64,000 bases of DNA from Allobosea sp. CRIB-10 (GCF_900112185.1 NZ_FOKP01000003.1:186001-250000), one strand, 5' to 3'; shown: positions 44,142-53,282, counted from the first letter of the stretch. The notes: generated by a model from the sequence alone, not told the origin. Numbers and translations are program-made.

Positions 44142-44908
44142 GACGCGCGGCATTCATCCTCGCTGCGGGCTGCCTGGCGGCTCTCGCCGGCGTTCCGGCC
44201 AGGGCCGAGACGCTGATCGCGGCGCTATCGACCCATCGGATCGCGATCGCCTCCAATTTCACTGGCGACCAGCTCGCGGTGTTCGGCCTGGTCGAGCGCG
44301 ACGGCCGCTCCGTCGCCCGCGCCGACCCCTACGACATCGTCGTCACCGTGCGCGGACCGCAGCGCATGCTGATCGTGCGCGAGAAGGAGCGCGTCGGCCC
44401 GCTCTGGATCAACCGCAACCAGCGCCGCTTCCCGGACCGCTCGATCTATCTGTCGGTCGCGACCAATCGCCCGATCAAGGAAATCCTGTCGGAGGAGGCG
44501 GCGCGGCGCGACCGCATCGGCCTCGCCAATGCGCAGCGTACGCAGGCAGGTTTCGACTTCGAGCTGGACATCGGCCGGTTCCGCGATGCGCTGATCCGCA
44601 CGCTCGAAGGCAAGCAGCTCTACACGCTCGACGAGCGCGGCGTCACCTTCCTGTCGCCGGCCCTGTTCAGCTCCCAGATCAAGATTCCGGCGATAGCCCC
44701 GACCGGCCCATACGAGGTCGAGGTGCTGCTCTATGCCGGCGGCTCGGTGCTGGCGCGCCAGACCACCAATTTCGAGGTGGTCAAGACCGGCGCCGAGCAA
44801 AGCATGGCCTCGGCCGCGCACGACCGGCCGTTCCTCTACGGCCTGGCGACGGCGGCCGTGGCGCTGCTGTTCGGCTGGCTGGCGACGGTGATCTTCCGGC
44901 GCGACTGA
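44138..44908 (+). CDS. TIGR02186 family protein (exported, membrane-anchored)
   Basis: A 256-residue protein. It has an N-terminal signal peptide (cleavage after about residue 23, GVPARA-ET) and a C-terminal membrane anchor (FLYGLATAAVALLFGWLATVIF) followed by FRRD. The mature part contains ETLIAALSTHRIAIASNFTG and LSVATNRPIKEIL, recognisable as TIGR02186. The function is unknown. It is translationally coupled to the upstream TSUP gene by an ATGA overlap, suggesting that the two proteins work together at the inner membrane. Confidence 0.85.
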   Translation: MRRAAFILAAGCLAALAGVPARAETLIAALSTHRIAIASNFTGDQLAVFGLVERDGRSVARADPYDIVVTVRGPQRMLIVREKERVGPLWINRNQRRFPDRSIYLSVATNRPIKEILSEEAARRDRIGLANAQRTQAGFDFELDIGRFRDALIRTLEGKQLYTLDERGVTFLSPALFSSQIKIPAIAPTGPYEVEVLLYAGGSVLARQTTNFEVVKTGAEQSMASAAHDRPFLYGLATAAVALLFGWLATVIFRRD

Positions 44909-44911
44909 GAA

Positions 44912-46156
44912 TCAGCCCGTCAGCATCTCATAGGCGAAGAAGGGCGCGATCGTGCCCTCGGCGATGCTGGTCAGCTCATCGGCGAGCTCGACCAGCCCGT
45001 CGGTCTCGGCCAGCGAGATCAGCGCGCCTGCGCCCTCGCGCGGGTGCTTTCGCGCCGTAGCGATGCCGTCCGGGCCGGGCTCGAGCGAGACACGGACGTA
45101 TTCGCGCCGCCCGGCCCGCTTCTTGTAGGAAAAGCCGAGCCGGACCGGCAGCCCGTATGGCCGCGCCGGCCTGGCGCCCGACAGCAGCGCGATCACGGTG
45201 CGGGCGACGAAGGCGAAGGTGACGAAGACCGCGACGGGATTGCCGGGCAGGCCGATGAACGGCGTGCCGGCGACGCGTCCCATCGCCACCGGGCGGCCGG
45301 GCTTGATCGCCACGCGCCAGAAGGCGAGCTCGCCGACCTGCTCGACCGCCGCCTTGACGTGATCCTCCTCGCCCCCCGAGACGCCGCCCGAGGTCAGGAT
45401 CAGGTCGCAATCCGCCGCCTCGCGCAGCCGCGTGGCCAGACTCTCCGGCTCGTCAGCGAGAATGCCGAGGTCGACGACCTCCGCCCCCGCCCGACTCGCC
45501 AGCGCCCGCAACAGGTTGCGATTGGCGTCATAGATGCCGGCCGGCGGCAGGGCGGTGCCGGGCTCGTTGAGCTCATCGCCGGTCGAGAAGATCGCGACGC
45601 GGACGCGGCGGCGCACCGTCACCTCGCTCAGGCCGAGCGCGGCCAGCAACGCCAGGTGCTGCGGCTGCAGGCGCTGGCCGGCGGTGAGCGCCAGGCCGCC
45701 GCGCGGCAGATCCTCGCCGGCCAGCCGCACATTGGCGCCGCGCGTCAAGCCGGCGGGCAGGATGACGGCGTCGCCCTGAAGCGCGACATCCTCCTGCATG
45801 AAGACGGTGTCGGCGCCGGCCGGCATCGGCGCGCCGGTGAAGACGCGCACAGCCCTCCCCGCAGCCGCGACGCCGGCCGCATCGGCACCGGCCGCGACCC
45901 GGCCCGAGAGCGGCAACCGGCTCTGCCCGGTAGCCGCCAGATCGGCGAAACGGACCGCATAGCCATCGACAGCGGCGTTGGCGAAAGGCGGCAGGGCGAC
46001 CGGCGCGACGACATCCTGCGCCAGCACGCGCCCGTCCGCGGCGGCGAGCGGGATGGTCTGCGTGCCGGCGACCGCCGTGACCTGCTCCGCGGCGTGCACG
46101 GCCGCCTGCTCGATCGTCAGGACGGTTCCATCGGCATCCGCGCTGAGCTGCGCCAT
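44912..46156 (-). CDS. moeA: molybdopterin molybdenumtransferase MoeA
   Basis: A 414-residue MoeA from the ATG at 46156, with GGGAGG upstream. N-terminal ANAAVDGYAVR, then VFTGAPMPAGADTVFMQED, then the MPT-binding domain with FSTGDEL, GIYDANRNLL, LTSGGVSGGEEDHV and GLPGNPVAVFVTF. MoeA inserts molybdate into adenylated molybdopterin to make Moco. It starts two bases after the mobB stop on the same strand, so mobB-moeA is an operon. Confidence 0.94.
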   Translation of the reverse strand: MAQLSADADGTVLTIEQAAVHAAEQVTAVAGTQTIPLAAADGRVLAQDVVAPVALPPFANAAVDGYAVRFADLAATGQSRLPLSGRVAAGADAAGVAAAGRAVRVFTGAPMPAGADTVFMQEDVALQGDAVILPAGLTRGANVRLAGEDLPRGGLALTAGQRLQPQHLALLAALGLSEVTVRRRVRVAIFSTGDELNEPGTALPPAGIYDANRNLLRALASRAGAEVVDLGILADEPESLATRLREAADCDLILTSGGVSGGEEDHVKAAVEQVGELAFWRVAIKPGRPVAMGRVAGTPFIGLPGNPVAVFVTFAFVARTVIALLSGARPARPYGLPVRLGFSYKKRAGRREYVRVSLEPGPDGIATARKHPREGAGALISLAETDGLVELADELTSIAEGTIAPFFAYEMLTG

Positions 46157-46158
46157 CG

Positions 46159-46701
46159 TCAGAGCCTCCCTTTCGCCTGCGACAGCACGGCATCGAGAGG
46201 CTGCGCGTTGGCGAAGAGACAATCGGCGATGGTGGGGATGTCCTCGAGCCCGATCACCGGCCGGCCAGCCTGCAAGAAAGCGGTGTCGCTGGCGATCGCG
46301 ACGATGCTGGGGTCATCCGGGTGCAGCGGCGGCTTGGCGTTGGCGGCGCGGTAGACCTCGAGCTTGGCATGCGGATCGCGCTTGAAACCCTCGACGATGA
46401 CAAGATCGACCGGCGACAGCCGCGCCAGCAGCTCCGGCAGTGTCGCCTCGGCCTCGCCGCGCAGCTCGTGCAGCAGCGCCCAGCGCTGGGCGGAGGAGAT
46501 CAGCACCTCGGAGGCGCCGGCCTGCCGATGCGCCCAGGAATCCTTGCCGGGCGTGTCGAGATCGAAGGCGTGATGGGCGTGCTTGATCGTCGAGACCCTG
46601 ACACCGCGGCGGCTGAACTCCGGGATCAGCTTGGTCAGGAGAGACGTCTTGCCGGCCCCGCTCCAGCCCGCCAGTCCGATCACGCGCATCGACAATGACA
46701 T
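46159..46701 (-). CDS. mobB: molybdopterin-guanine dinucleotide biosynthesis protein MobB
   Basis: A 180-residue P-loop GTPase-like protein. Walker A is GWSGAGKTSLL near the start, followed by VSTIKHAHHAFDLDTPGKDS, which is characteristic of MobB, and VDLVIVEGFKRD. MobB assists MobA in the GMP attachment that makes the MGD cofactor. The ATG at 46701 lies inside a direct-repeat unit; a second ATG at 46689 is possible. It heads the mobB-moeA operon and is divergent from the TusA-like gene. Confidence 0.92.
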   Translation of the reverse strand: MSLSMRVIGLAGWSGAGKTSLLTKLIPEFSRRGVRVSTIKHAHHAFDLDTPGKDSWAHRQAGASEVLISSAQRWALLHELRGEAEATLPELLARLSPVDLVIVEGFKRDPHAKLEVYRAANAKPPLHPDDPSIVAIASDTAFLQAGRPVIGLEDIPTIADCLFANAQPLDAVLSQAKGRL

Positions 46702-46752
46702 CCTGCGAAAGACAAACCGGGCGCGACATGCGCCCGGTTGTCATCCTGCAAA
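46696..46752. repeat. hairpin flanked by direct repeats in the mobB 5' region
   Basis: A perfect 10-bp stem, AACCGGGCGC/GCGCCCGGTT (46715-46724 and 46730-46739), with a 5-base loop. It is flanked by direct repeats TG(A/T)CATCCTGC(G/A)AA at 46696-46709 and 46739-46752. One repeat includes the mobB start codon. It could be an RNA or protein-binding control site. Confidence 0.6.
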
Positions 46753-46854
46753 TCGGCTCGGGCGGTCAAGCCGGCCGGGCACGCCGCGTCATGCGCGGCG
46801 GGGATCGCGCTCTGCGGGGGAGCGGGCTGTTGCCGGGCGGCGAAATGCCATCAT

Positions 46855-47097
46855 ATGACACGCGACATGACTTCGATCCCGCTCGACCTGCGCGGCCTCA
46901 AATGCCCGCATCCGGCCCTGCGCGTGCGCAAGGCGCTGCTCGGCGCGGCGCCGGGCACGCTCCTCGTCGTCGCGTGCACCGATCCGATGGCCGCCATCGA
47001 CATTCCCAATCTCGTCCGGGAAAGCAGCGCTTCGCTCGAGCACAGCGGCACCGAGGGCCGGCTTCTGACATTCCATATCCGCAAGTCCGCGGCCTAA
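46855..47097 (+). CDS. TusA/SirA-like sulfurtransferase family protein
   Basis: About 80 residues from the ATG at 46855 (an ATG at 46867 is also possible). The TusA motif C-P-x-P is seen in LDLRGLKCPHPALRVRKAL with the persulfide-carrying Cys. The rest is the small two-layer fold with VACTDPMAAIDIPNL. TusA-like proteins relay sulfur, among other uses to Moco and tRNA thiolation, which fits the neighbouring moeA-mobB genes. The mrp gene follows after 30 bases. Confidence 0.85.
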   Translation: MTRDMTSIPLDLRGLKCPHPALRVRKALLGAAPGTLLVVACTDPMAAIDIPNLVRESSASLEHSGTEGRLLTFHIRKSAA

Positions 47098-47127
47098 CGC
47101 CGCGCGCTCATACAGGAACCCGCGATC

Positions 47128-48258
47128 GTGCCCCTCTCGCAAAACGACATCCTGCGCGCCCTTGAATTGGTGAAGCTGCCGGCGAGCGGGCAATCGCTGG
47201 CGGCGTCGGGCCGCATCGGCGATATCCTGATCGACGGCGGCAAGGTGATCTTCGCGATCGGCATCGACGCGACCGAAGCCAGTGCGATGGAGCCGGTGCG
47301 CAAGGCGGCGGAAAGCGCGGTCAGCGGCATTCCCGGCGTGACGCAGGTGCTGGTCGGCCTCACCGCCGACAAGGCGCCCGGGCGCGCGCCCTCGCAAGCG
47401 GCCGAGGCGCGCCGGCAGGCGCATGGCCAGCCCGGCCCCGGCGGGCCGGTGCCGAAGGCGGCCGGCATTCCCGGTGTCAAGCAGATCATCGCGGTCGCGA
47501 GCGGCAAGGGCGGCGTCGGCAAGTCGACCACCACCGCCAATCTTGCCGTCGGCCTCGCCACCCTCGGCCTCAAGGTCGGTGTGCTCGATGCCGACATCTA
47601 CGGCCCGTCCGTGCCGAAAATCTTCGGCATCACCGGCAAACCGCGGCTGATCTCGGGCCGGACGCTCGCGCCGATGGAGGCCTACGGCCTCAAGATCATG
47701 TCGATCGGCTTCCTGATCGACGAGGAGACGCCGATGATCTGGCGTGGACCCATGGTGATCTCGGCGATCACCCAGATGCTGCGCGAGGTCGCCTGGGGCG
47801 AGCTCGACGTGCTCGTCGTCGACATGCCGCCCGGCACCGGCGACGCCCAGCTCACCATGGCGCAGCAGACCCCGCTCGCCGGAGCGGTGATCGTCTCGAC
47901 GCCACAGGACCTTGCTCTGCTCGATGCCCGCCGCGGCGTCGCCATGTTCAAGAAGGTCGAGGTGCCGATCCTCGGCATCGTCGAGAACATGAGCTATTTC
48001 ATCTGCCCTGAATGCGGTCACCGCTCGGACATCTTCGCCCATGGCGGCGCAAGGCACGAGGCAGAGCGTCTCCATGTGCCATTCCTTGGCGAGATCCCGC
48101 TCGCCATGCCGATCCGCGAGACCTCCGATGGCGGACGCCCGATCGTCGCGAGCGACCCCGATAGCGCCCATGCCAAGGCCTATGTTGCCCTGGCGCGGCA
48201 AGTGAAGGCCGGCCTTGCCGGACCCGCCCGCGCAGCGCCGCGGATCGTGATCGAATAA
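47128..48258 (+). CDS. mrp: Mrp/ApbC-family iron-sulfur cluster carrier ATPase
   Basis: A 376-residue protein. The N-terminal domain of about 85 residues is MIP18/DUF59-like. A Pro/Gly linker follows, then a deviant Walker A, ASGKGGVGKSTTTANLAV, near residue 130. Further motifs are GVLDADIYGPSVP, DMPPGTGDAQL and the cluster-binding C-x-x-C in YFICPECGH. It transfers Fe-S clusters to apoproteins in the cytoplasm. It is co-directional with the TusA-like gene. Moco enzymes need Fe-S clusters too, so the location is sensible. Confidence 0.93.
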   Translation: MPLSQNDILRALELVKLPASGQSLAASGRIGDILIDGGKVIFAIGIDATEASAMEPVRKAAESAVSGIPGVTQVLVGLTADKAPGRAPSQAAEARRQAHGQPGPGGPVPKAAGIPGVKQIIAVASGKGGVGKSTTTANLAVGLATLGLKVGVLDADIYGPSVPKIFGITGKPRLISGRTLAPMEAYGLKIMSIGFLIDEETPMIWRGPMVISAITQMLREVAWGELDVLVVDMPPGTGDAQLTMAQQTPLAGAVIVSTPQDLALLDARRGVAMFKKVEVPILGIVENMSYFICPECGHRSDIFAHGGARHEAERLHVPFLGEIPLAMPIRETSDGGRPIVASDPDSAHAKAYVALARQVKAGLAGPARAAPRIVIE

Positions 48259-48268
48259 GGCCAGTCGG

Positions 48269-48751
48269 CTAGGCCCGGAGCGCCGGAGCACTGGGCCTGT
48301 GCGCAGCCAGCTGGTCGGGCGGCACTTTGTCCGTGTCCACCTCCCGCTCGGTCAGCATCCAGATGTGGCCGAACGGATCGAACAGCGAGGCGACCCGCCG
48401 CCCTTCGGTATCGGTCTTGACGCGGTCGCGCAGCGCGGCGCCCGCCACGATCGCCTGCGCGAAACAGACCTCGATATCGGGGACTGTCAGCAGGATCGTC
48501 ATGCTCACCGCTCCGGCCGCCTTGGGGAAGAACGGGCCGCCATAGGGCGGCTCTTCCTCCCGGAGCGGATTTGCACCGGCGACGGAAACACGGGTTCCGC
48601 CGATGAGCATCTCGACCCCGGCGAGTTCACCGTCGATCCTATGTGTATTGAGCTGCCGTGCCTCGAAGGCCTCGCTGTAGAAATCCGCGGCCTCCTGCTC
48701 ACGCCCTTGCTGCACGAAAATCGCCAGGCCCAGGCCGATGCTCTGCTCCAT
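48269..48751 (-). CDS. VOC-family (glyoxalase/PhnB-like) protein
   Basis: A 160-residue protein with two beta-alpha-beta-beta-beta modules. The second module ends in RVASLFDPFGHIWML, a strong PhnB/VOC signature. An AGGAG precedes the ATG at 48751. VOC proteins bind a metal or small hydrophobic ligand; PhnB-like ones are often of unknown function. It is convergent with mrp, 10 bases apart. No substrate can be assigned. Confidence 0.82.
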   Translation of the reverse strand: MEQSIGLGLAIFVQQGREQEAADFYSEAFEARQLNTHRIDGELAGVEMLIGGTRVSVAGANPLREEEPPYGGPFFPKAAGAVSMTILLTVPDIEVCFAQAIVAGAALRDRVKTDTEGRRVASLFDPFGHIWMLTEREVDTDKVPPDQLAAHRPSAPALRA

Positions 48752-48913
48752 CTCAAATCTCCTGATCCGTCGCCGCTGGAATAGAGGGCTGGCGAAGCCG
48801 ACGGATTCTTGATCGATCCGCGGCGAGCTCGCACACGGCCCATCACCGATGCGCGATGACAGATGAATTTGTTCATGTTATGTTCTTGTTCCCACAATCA
48901 AGGAGAGGCGATC

Positions 48914-49315
48914 ATGCCCGTCCTGCCGACGCGCCATATCAGCATCGCGATCGACCGGCCGATCGAGGATGTCTACGGCTTCCTCGCCGACCCCATGAAC
49001 TTCCCGAAATGGGCGGAGGGCCTCGGCGACGAGTTCGGCCATGTCGAGGGTATGACCTATCGCGCCAGGACGCCGATGGGGCCAATGCGGGTGCTGTTCA
49101 GCGAGCCCAATCGCTACGGCGTGCTCGATCACGCCGTGATCCCCGACAGCGGCGCGCCGATGCACAATCCGATGCGCGCCCTCCCCAATGGCAGCGGTAG
49201 CGAGGTGGTGTTCACACTGTTCCGGCGGCCGGAGATGAGCGATGACGACTTCGCCCGCGATGCCGAATGGGTGGCGGCCGATCTCGCCCGCCTGAAAGCC
49301 CTGCTGGAGGCTTGA
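48914..49315 (+). CDS. SRPBCC-family (polyketide cyclase-like) protein
   Basis: A 133-residue protein from the ATG at 48914, which is preceded by AAGGAGAGG. The N-terminus RHISIAIDRPIEDVYGFLADPMNFPKW is the usual start of an SRPBCC lipid/hydrophobic-ligand-binding fold. No catalytic motif is seen. It is divergent from the VOC gene with 162 bases between. The function is unknown; ligand binding or stress response are possibilities. Confidence 0.78.
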   Translation: MPVLPTRHISIAIDRPIEDVYGFLADPMNFPKWAEGLGDEFGHVEGMTYRARTPMGPMRVLFSEPNRYGVLDHAVIPDSGAPMHNPMRALPNGSGSEVVFTLFRRPEMSDDDFARDAEWVAADLARLKALLEA

Positions 49316-49324
49316 GGCGCAGGA

Positions 49325-49972
49325 TCACCGGCCCGCCCGGCCTCCATCAGGACCGAGCAGGGCGTGGAGCCGCTCCGCCTCGGCGAGATCGCCCAGCTGG
49401 TTGGCATTGAAGAAGGGATCGACCGGCGCCGCCGGCCATTCGACCGCGACGACGCCATGGCGAGCGGCCCAGCGGCCGACCTTGCGCTCATCCTCGACCG
49501 TGAGCGCATGGCGCAGATCATCGCGCAGCGAGGTCGGCCAGAGCCCGATCACGGGATGGGTCCGGCCATCCGAGGCGGCGCAGGCAAGCGCGACATTCGC
49601 CGCCGCGCGCTCCGCATGCAGCCGGACCACCAGATCGCGCGGGATGAAGGGCGTGTCGGCCGCGACGCTGACCAGCCAGTCCGCGCCCGGGCGGTTCGCG
49701 GCGAGCCAGTCGAGTCCGGCGAGGATGCCGGCGAGCGGCCCGGCGAAATCCGGAACGCTGTCGGCGACAACCGGCAGGCCGTACCCGGCAAAGCGTGAGG
49801 GATCGCCATTGGCGTTGAGCAGCAGCCCGTCGCATTGCGGCGCCAGCCGTTCGATCACATGGGCGAGGATGCTGCGTCCGGCGATGGTGCGCAGCGGCTT
49901 GTCGCCGCCGCCCATGCGGCGCGCCTGCCCGCCGGCGAGCAGGAGGCCGAAGGTTTCGGGCGCGGCCGGCAT
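49325..49972 (-). CDS. mobA: molybdenum cofactor guanylyltransferase MobA
   Basis: About 215 residues from the ATG at 49972 (a GTG directly before it is also possible). The nucleotidyltransferase signature is [30 protein letters not shown] carries the metal-binding Asp; [12 protein letters not shown] is the family C-terminal block. MobA attaches GMP to molybdopterin, forming MGD. It follows the DUF2478 gene on the same strand. It completes the Moco set with mobB and moeA, 2.6 kb away. Confidence 0.92.
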   Translation of the reverse strand: MPAAPETFGLLLAGGQARRMGGGDKPLRTIAGRSILAHVIERLAPQCDGLLLNANGDPSRFAGYGLPVVADSVPDFAGPLAGILAGLDWLAANRPGADWLVSVAADTPFIPRDLVVRLHAERAAANVALACAASDGRTHPVIGLWPTSLRDDLRHALTVEDERKVGRWAARHGVVAVEWPAAPVDPFFNANQLGDLAEAERLHALLGPDGGRAGR

Positions 49973-50027
49973 CACCGCCGCGCAGGCGCGCGAGCATGCC
50001 GGCCACCGAGGAGCGGCATCTCGAGCA

Positions 50028-50546
50028 TCAGGCCGGCAGGCGCAACGCCGCCATCGCCCAATCGGTGACGGCGACGGCTTCGGGTGGCAGGCGCTGCCAG
50101 TCTTCGCCGGCGAAGTCCGACCAGGCGACGAGCATGTCGTCGCGCACGGCGGTCAGCAGCGGCAGGCCGGCGACGACACCTGCGGCGATCTCGGCGCGCA
50201 GGCCCTGGCCGAGCACTTCCTGCTTGCCGAACTTGTTGACGATCACGAGATCGATGGACCCGGTCAGCGCCTGTGCGACGGCGGCGCCGGCTGCGGCAAG
50301 TCCGGCCGGATCGAGCCGGCAGCCGGCCGAGCCCGCGCCACGATCCTCGCTGATCGGGAAGAGGCGGCCGGAGGCGAGGTCCTCGAGCGCCATGCTGGCG
50401 CAACCGTCCGGACAGTCGCCCCTGTTGTGCTGGACGACGCCGCCGAGCCGGACGGCCTCACGCTTCAGGGAGTCGGCAACCTCCGCCATCAGCGCATCGA
50501 TGGGGAAGCCCGAGGAATAGACGATCGCGGCGAGCGGAGCAGTCAT
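50028..50546 (-). CDS. DUF2478 domain protein
   Basis: A 172-residue protein from the ATG at 50546, with GAGGGG upstream. It shows [29 protein letters not shown] and [18 protein letters not shown], which are typical of DUF2478. Proteins of this family are repeatedly found beside molybdate transporters and Moco genes, and the P-loop-like fold suggests nucleotide binding. It is upstream of mobA by 55 bases on the same strand. The precise role is unknown. Confidence 0.82.
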   Translation of the reverse strand: MTAPLAAIVYSSGFPIDALMAEVADSLKREAVRLGGVVQHNRGDCPDGCASMALEDLASGRLFPISEDRGAGSAGCRLDPAGLAAAGAAVAQALTGSIDLVIVNKFGKQEVLGQGLRAEIAAGVVAGLPLLTAVRDDMLVAWSDFAGEDWQRLPPEAVAVTDWAMAALRLPA

Positions 50547-50727
50547 CGTCCCCCTCATCCCACGGAACGCCTGGCGCAGCCAGTGAACTTTCGGTGTTCA
50601 GCCTAGGCGATAATGCCGGCACAGTGTTGCAGCGCACCTACAGTCGAACGCCGCAGCCGGCGCTACTGTGAAATGGGCTGTTCCCGGCACCCCGGCCGGG
50701 CGCTGCCTGCCGAGTGCCCGCTTGCCC

Positions 50728-51981
50728 ATGATCCGCCCGAACGCCCAGACGCCCCTCGATCCCGCGACCGACGCCGCGCTGCTCCTGCGCCGCCTCGGCT
50801 TCGCGACGCTGGCGCTCGCCTTACCTCTGGCCTCGCTGGTCTCGCGCCGCGCCGCCGTCGTGCTGGTGCCGATCGGGGTGATCCTTTTGTCGATCGCTGC
50901 GCTGATCGAGGCGCCACGCTGGTTCGCCGGCAATATCCGGGCTTCAATCTTCAGCCGTGCCGGCTTGACGCTGTGGGCGCTGGTCGGCTGGGCCGTGCTC
51001 TCGCTGATCTGGAGCCCCTATACCGGCTCGGCCACCGAGAAGGCGGCCAATCTCTTCCTCGCCGTAGCGCTCGGCTTTGCCGGCGCGGCGGCGCTGCCGG
51101 AGCGCATGCGCGCCTCGAACCTCAACCTCGCCGCGTTGGGTGCCGGCACCGCGGCGATCTTCGCACTCGGCCTGCTCCTGACCGAGGCGCTCGGCCCGGT
51201 CGACTCGCGCACGGCCGACGCTGCCGGCAGCGTCGAGCGCGGGATCAGCGTCGTGCTGATCATGTCATGGCCGGCGCTCGCCTGGCTCCTGTCGCGCGAA
51301 CGCGGACTGACGGCGCTGGGGCTGGCGCTCGTCGTCGGCCTGCTCGCATTGTCGCGCATCGAGGACGGCGAGGCGATGGCGATGCTATGCGGCGCGATCG
51401 CCTTCGGCGCGGTCAGCGCCAACCGCATCGTCGGCGCCCGGCTGATGGGCGGGATCATGGCCGGGCTGATGCTGCTGGCCCCGCTCCTGCCCTTCCTGCT
51501 GCTGCCGTTCTTCCGGCTCTCGCCGGCGGTGTTCAGCACGGTCGGCACCGGGCTCGACATCTGGGCCGACATCATCTCGATCCGCCCGTTGCAACTCGTC
51601 ACCGGCCACGGGCTCGACACGGTGCTGCGCGGGCGCACCACCGGGGCGCTACCGCTGGAGGTGCCCACCACCATCCTGTTCGAGACATGGTACGAGCTCG
51701 GCCTGGTCGGCGCGACGACGGCGGCGCTCTGCCTCTATTTCGCGGTCAGCGCCGCCGGCCGCATGCCGGGTGCCCTCGCGGCCGGGGGCGTCGCAGCCTA
51801 TGTCACCGCCTTCGCGCTGGCGGCGCTCGGCTTCGCCTCGTTCCAGACCTGGTGGCTGATGACACTGACGGCCGTTGCCCTGCTCTTCACCGCCATCGCC
51901 CGCGGGCAGTACCGCACCGAGCGGCCGGTGGCGCCGCTGGGCCGGCGGCCGAAGGCGCCGAGCTTGCCGACAGGAGAGTGA
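50728..51981 (+). CDS. O-antigen ligase/polymerase-like membrane protein
   Basis: A 417-residue protein from the ATG at 50728 with about ten to twelve predicted membrane segments. The loop IRPLQLVTGHGLDTV before a late segment pair resembles the Wzy_C/O-antigen ligase family, where a periplasmic loop carries the active residues. VPTTILFETWYELGLVG follows. It is probably involved in surface glycan ligation or polymerisation, but isolated from other glycan genes here. It is divergent from the DUF2478-mobA unit. Confidence 0.75.
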   Translation: MIRPNAQTPLDPATDAALLLRRLGFATLALALPLASLVSRRAAVVLVPIGVILLSIAALIEAPRWFAGNIRASIFSRAGLTLWALVGWAVLSLIWSPYTGSATEKAANLFLAVALGFAGAAALPERMRASNLNLAALGAGTAAIFALGLLLTEALGPVDSRTADAAGSVERGISVVLIMSWPALAWLLSRERGLTALGLALVVGLLALSRIEDGEAMAMLCGAIAFGAVSANRIVGARLMGGIMAGLMLLAPLLPFLLLPFFRLSPAVFSTVGTGLDIWADIISIRPLQLVTGHGLDTVLRGRTTGALPLEVPTTILFETWYELGLVGATTAALCLYFAVSAAGRMPGALAAGGVAAYVTAFALAALGFASFQTWWLMTLTAVALLFTAIARGQYRTERPVAPLGRRPKAPSLPTGE

Positions 51982-52054
51982 TCAGACACCGGTTTTCCCG
52001 CCGGCTGCGGAGCGCTATCATCGCGTCCCGTCCCGATCGGAAGGCTGGGCCACG

Positions 52055-52279
52055 ATGCTTGCCGCAGACGATCCCCTCATCCTCGATCTCGTCGAATGGA
52101 CCGCGCGCGAGGAGCGCAGCCATGCCGAGCTGATGGAGAGCTGGCGCACCTCCTGCCCGCGCCTGACGGTCTGGGAGGATGCCGTCGAGCACGGCTATCT
52201 CGCGCGCCAGGGCGGGCTGGTCACGGTGACGCGCAAGGGCTGGGACTTGCTCAGGGCGAGCGGCCGACGCGCCGCCTGA
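52055..52279 (+). CDS. small hypothetical protein, winged-helix-like
   Basis: A 74-residue protein from the ATG at 52055. Helical segments LDLVEWTAREERSHAELMES and LTVWEDAVEHGYLARQ are followed by GGLVTVTRKGWDLLRASG, a pattern like a recognition helix and wing of MarR-type domains. It has no partner domain. It lies 73 bases after the O-antigen ligase-like gene. A DNA-binding role is a guess. Confidence 0.6.
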   Translation: MLAADDPLILDLVEWTAREERSHAELMESWRTSCPRLTVWEDAVEHGYLARQGGLVTVTRKGWDLLRASGRRAA

Positions 52280-52289
52280 GCAACAAGGC

Positions 52290-53282
52290 CTACGCCGCTT
52301 CTCTCCCCGCATTCACCGCATGGCAGGCGACACCGTCGATCGCCGGCGGGTTCTCGACCCGGCAGCGGTCGAAGACCAGCGGGCAGCGCGGATGGAAGGT
52401 GCAGCCCGAGGGCGGGTTGATCGGGTTCGGAATCTCGCCCTTCACGCCCTCGCGCGGCTTGCCGATCATGGCGAGGTCCGGCACCGCGTCGAGCAGCATC
52501 CGCGTATAGGGATGGCGCGGGGCGGCGAAGAGCTGCTTGCCGTCGGAAACCTCGACCAGGCGGCCGAGATACATCACGCCGATGCGGGTCGCCATATGCC
52601 GGACGACCGCGAGGTTGTGGCTGATGAAGAGATAGGTCAGCCCGAACTTCTCCTGCAGATCGCGCATCAGGTTGAGGATCTGGGCCTGGACGGAGACGTC
52701 GAGCGCCGAGGTCGGCTCGTCGCAGACGATGAATTCGGCATTGGAGGCGAGCGCGCGAGCAATCGCGATGCGCTGGCGCTGGCCGCCGGAGAATTCGTGC
52801 GGGAACTTCTTGCCGTCGTCGGGATGCAGGCCGACCAGCGAGAGCAGTTCGCCGACGCGCTCAGTGACCGCAGCTTCGCCCCGGATGATGCCGAAGGCAT
52901 GGATCGGTTCCGCGATGATCCGCCCGACGCGCCAGCGCGGATTGAGCGAGGCGTAGGGGTCCTGGAAGATCATCTGCATGCGCTTGCGCAGGCGCTGACG
53001 CTCCTGCGCCGCCTTGGCGTCGAACATCGAGACGCCGTCGATCGAGACCGTGCCGCCGGACGGGTTCAGCAGGCCGACGACCATGCGCGCCACGGTCGAT
53101 TTGCCCGAGCCGGACTCGCCGACGAGCGCAAAGGTCTCGCCCTTGCGGATGTCGAAGGAGACGCCGTCGACGGCCTTGAGATACTGCTTGTCCTGGCGCT
53201 CCAGAACCCGGTTGAGCCAGGGCTTGGAGACGTCGAAGACGCGCTTGAGGTCACGGACCTGGACGAAGGCTTTGTCGCTCAC
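52290..53282 (-). CDS. peptide ABC transporter ATP-binding protein (DppF/OppF-like)
   Basis: A 330-residue ATPase from the GTG at 53282, whose GTGA overlaps the preceding ATPase stop. Walker A is GESGSGKST, the Q-loop QDPYASLNP, the ABC signature FSGGQRQR and Walker B IVCDEPTSALD. The C-terminal oligopeptide-transporter extension carries CTFHPRCPLVFDRC, a Cys-rich motif of this subfamily. It energises uptake of peptides or similar solutes with the adjacent genes. Last gene of the SBP-permease-permease-ATPase-ATPase operon. Confidence 0.92.
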   Translation of the reverse strand: MSDKAFVQVRDLKRVFDVSKPWLNRVLERQDKQYLKAVDGVSFDIRKGETFALVGESGSGKSTVARMVVGLLNPSGGTVSIDGVSMFDAKAAQERQRLRKRMQMIFQDPYASLNPRWRVGRIIAEPIHAFGIIRGEAAVTERVGELLSLVGLHPDDGKKFPHEFSGGQRQRIAIARALASNAEFIVCDEPTSALDVSVQAQILNLMRDLQEKFGLTYLFISHNLAVVRHMATRIGVMYLGRLVEVSDGKQLFAAPRHPYTRMLLDAVPDLAMIGKPREGVKGEIPNPINPPSGCTFHPRCPLVFDRCRVENPPAIDGVACHAVNAGREAA

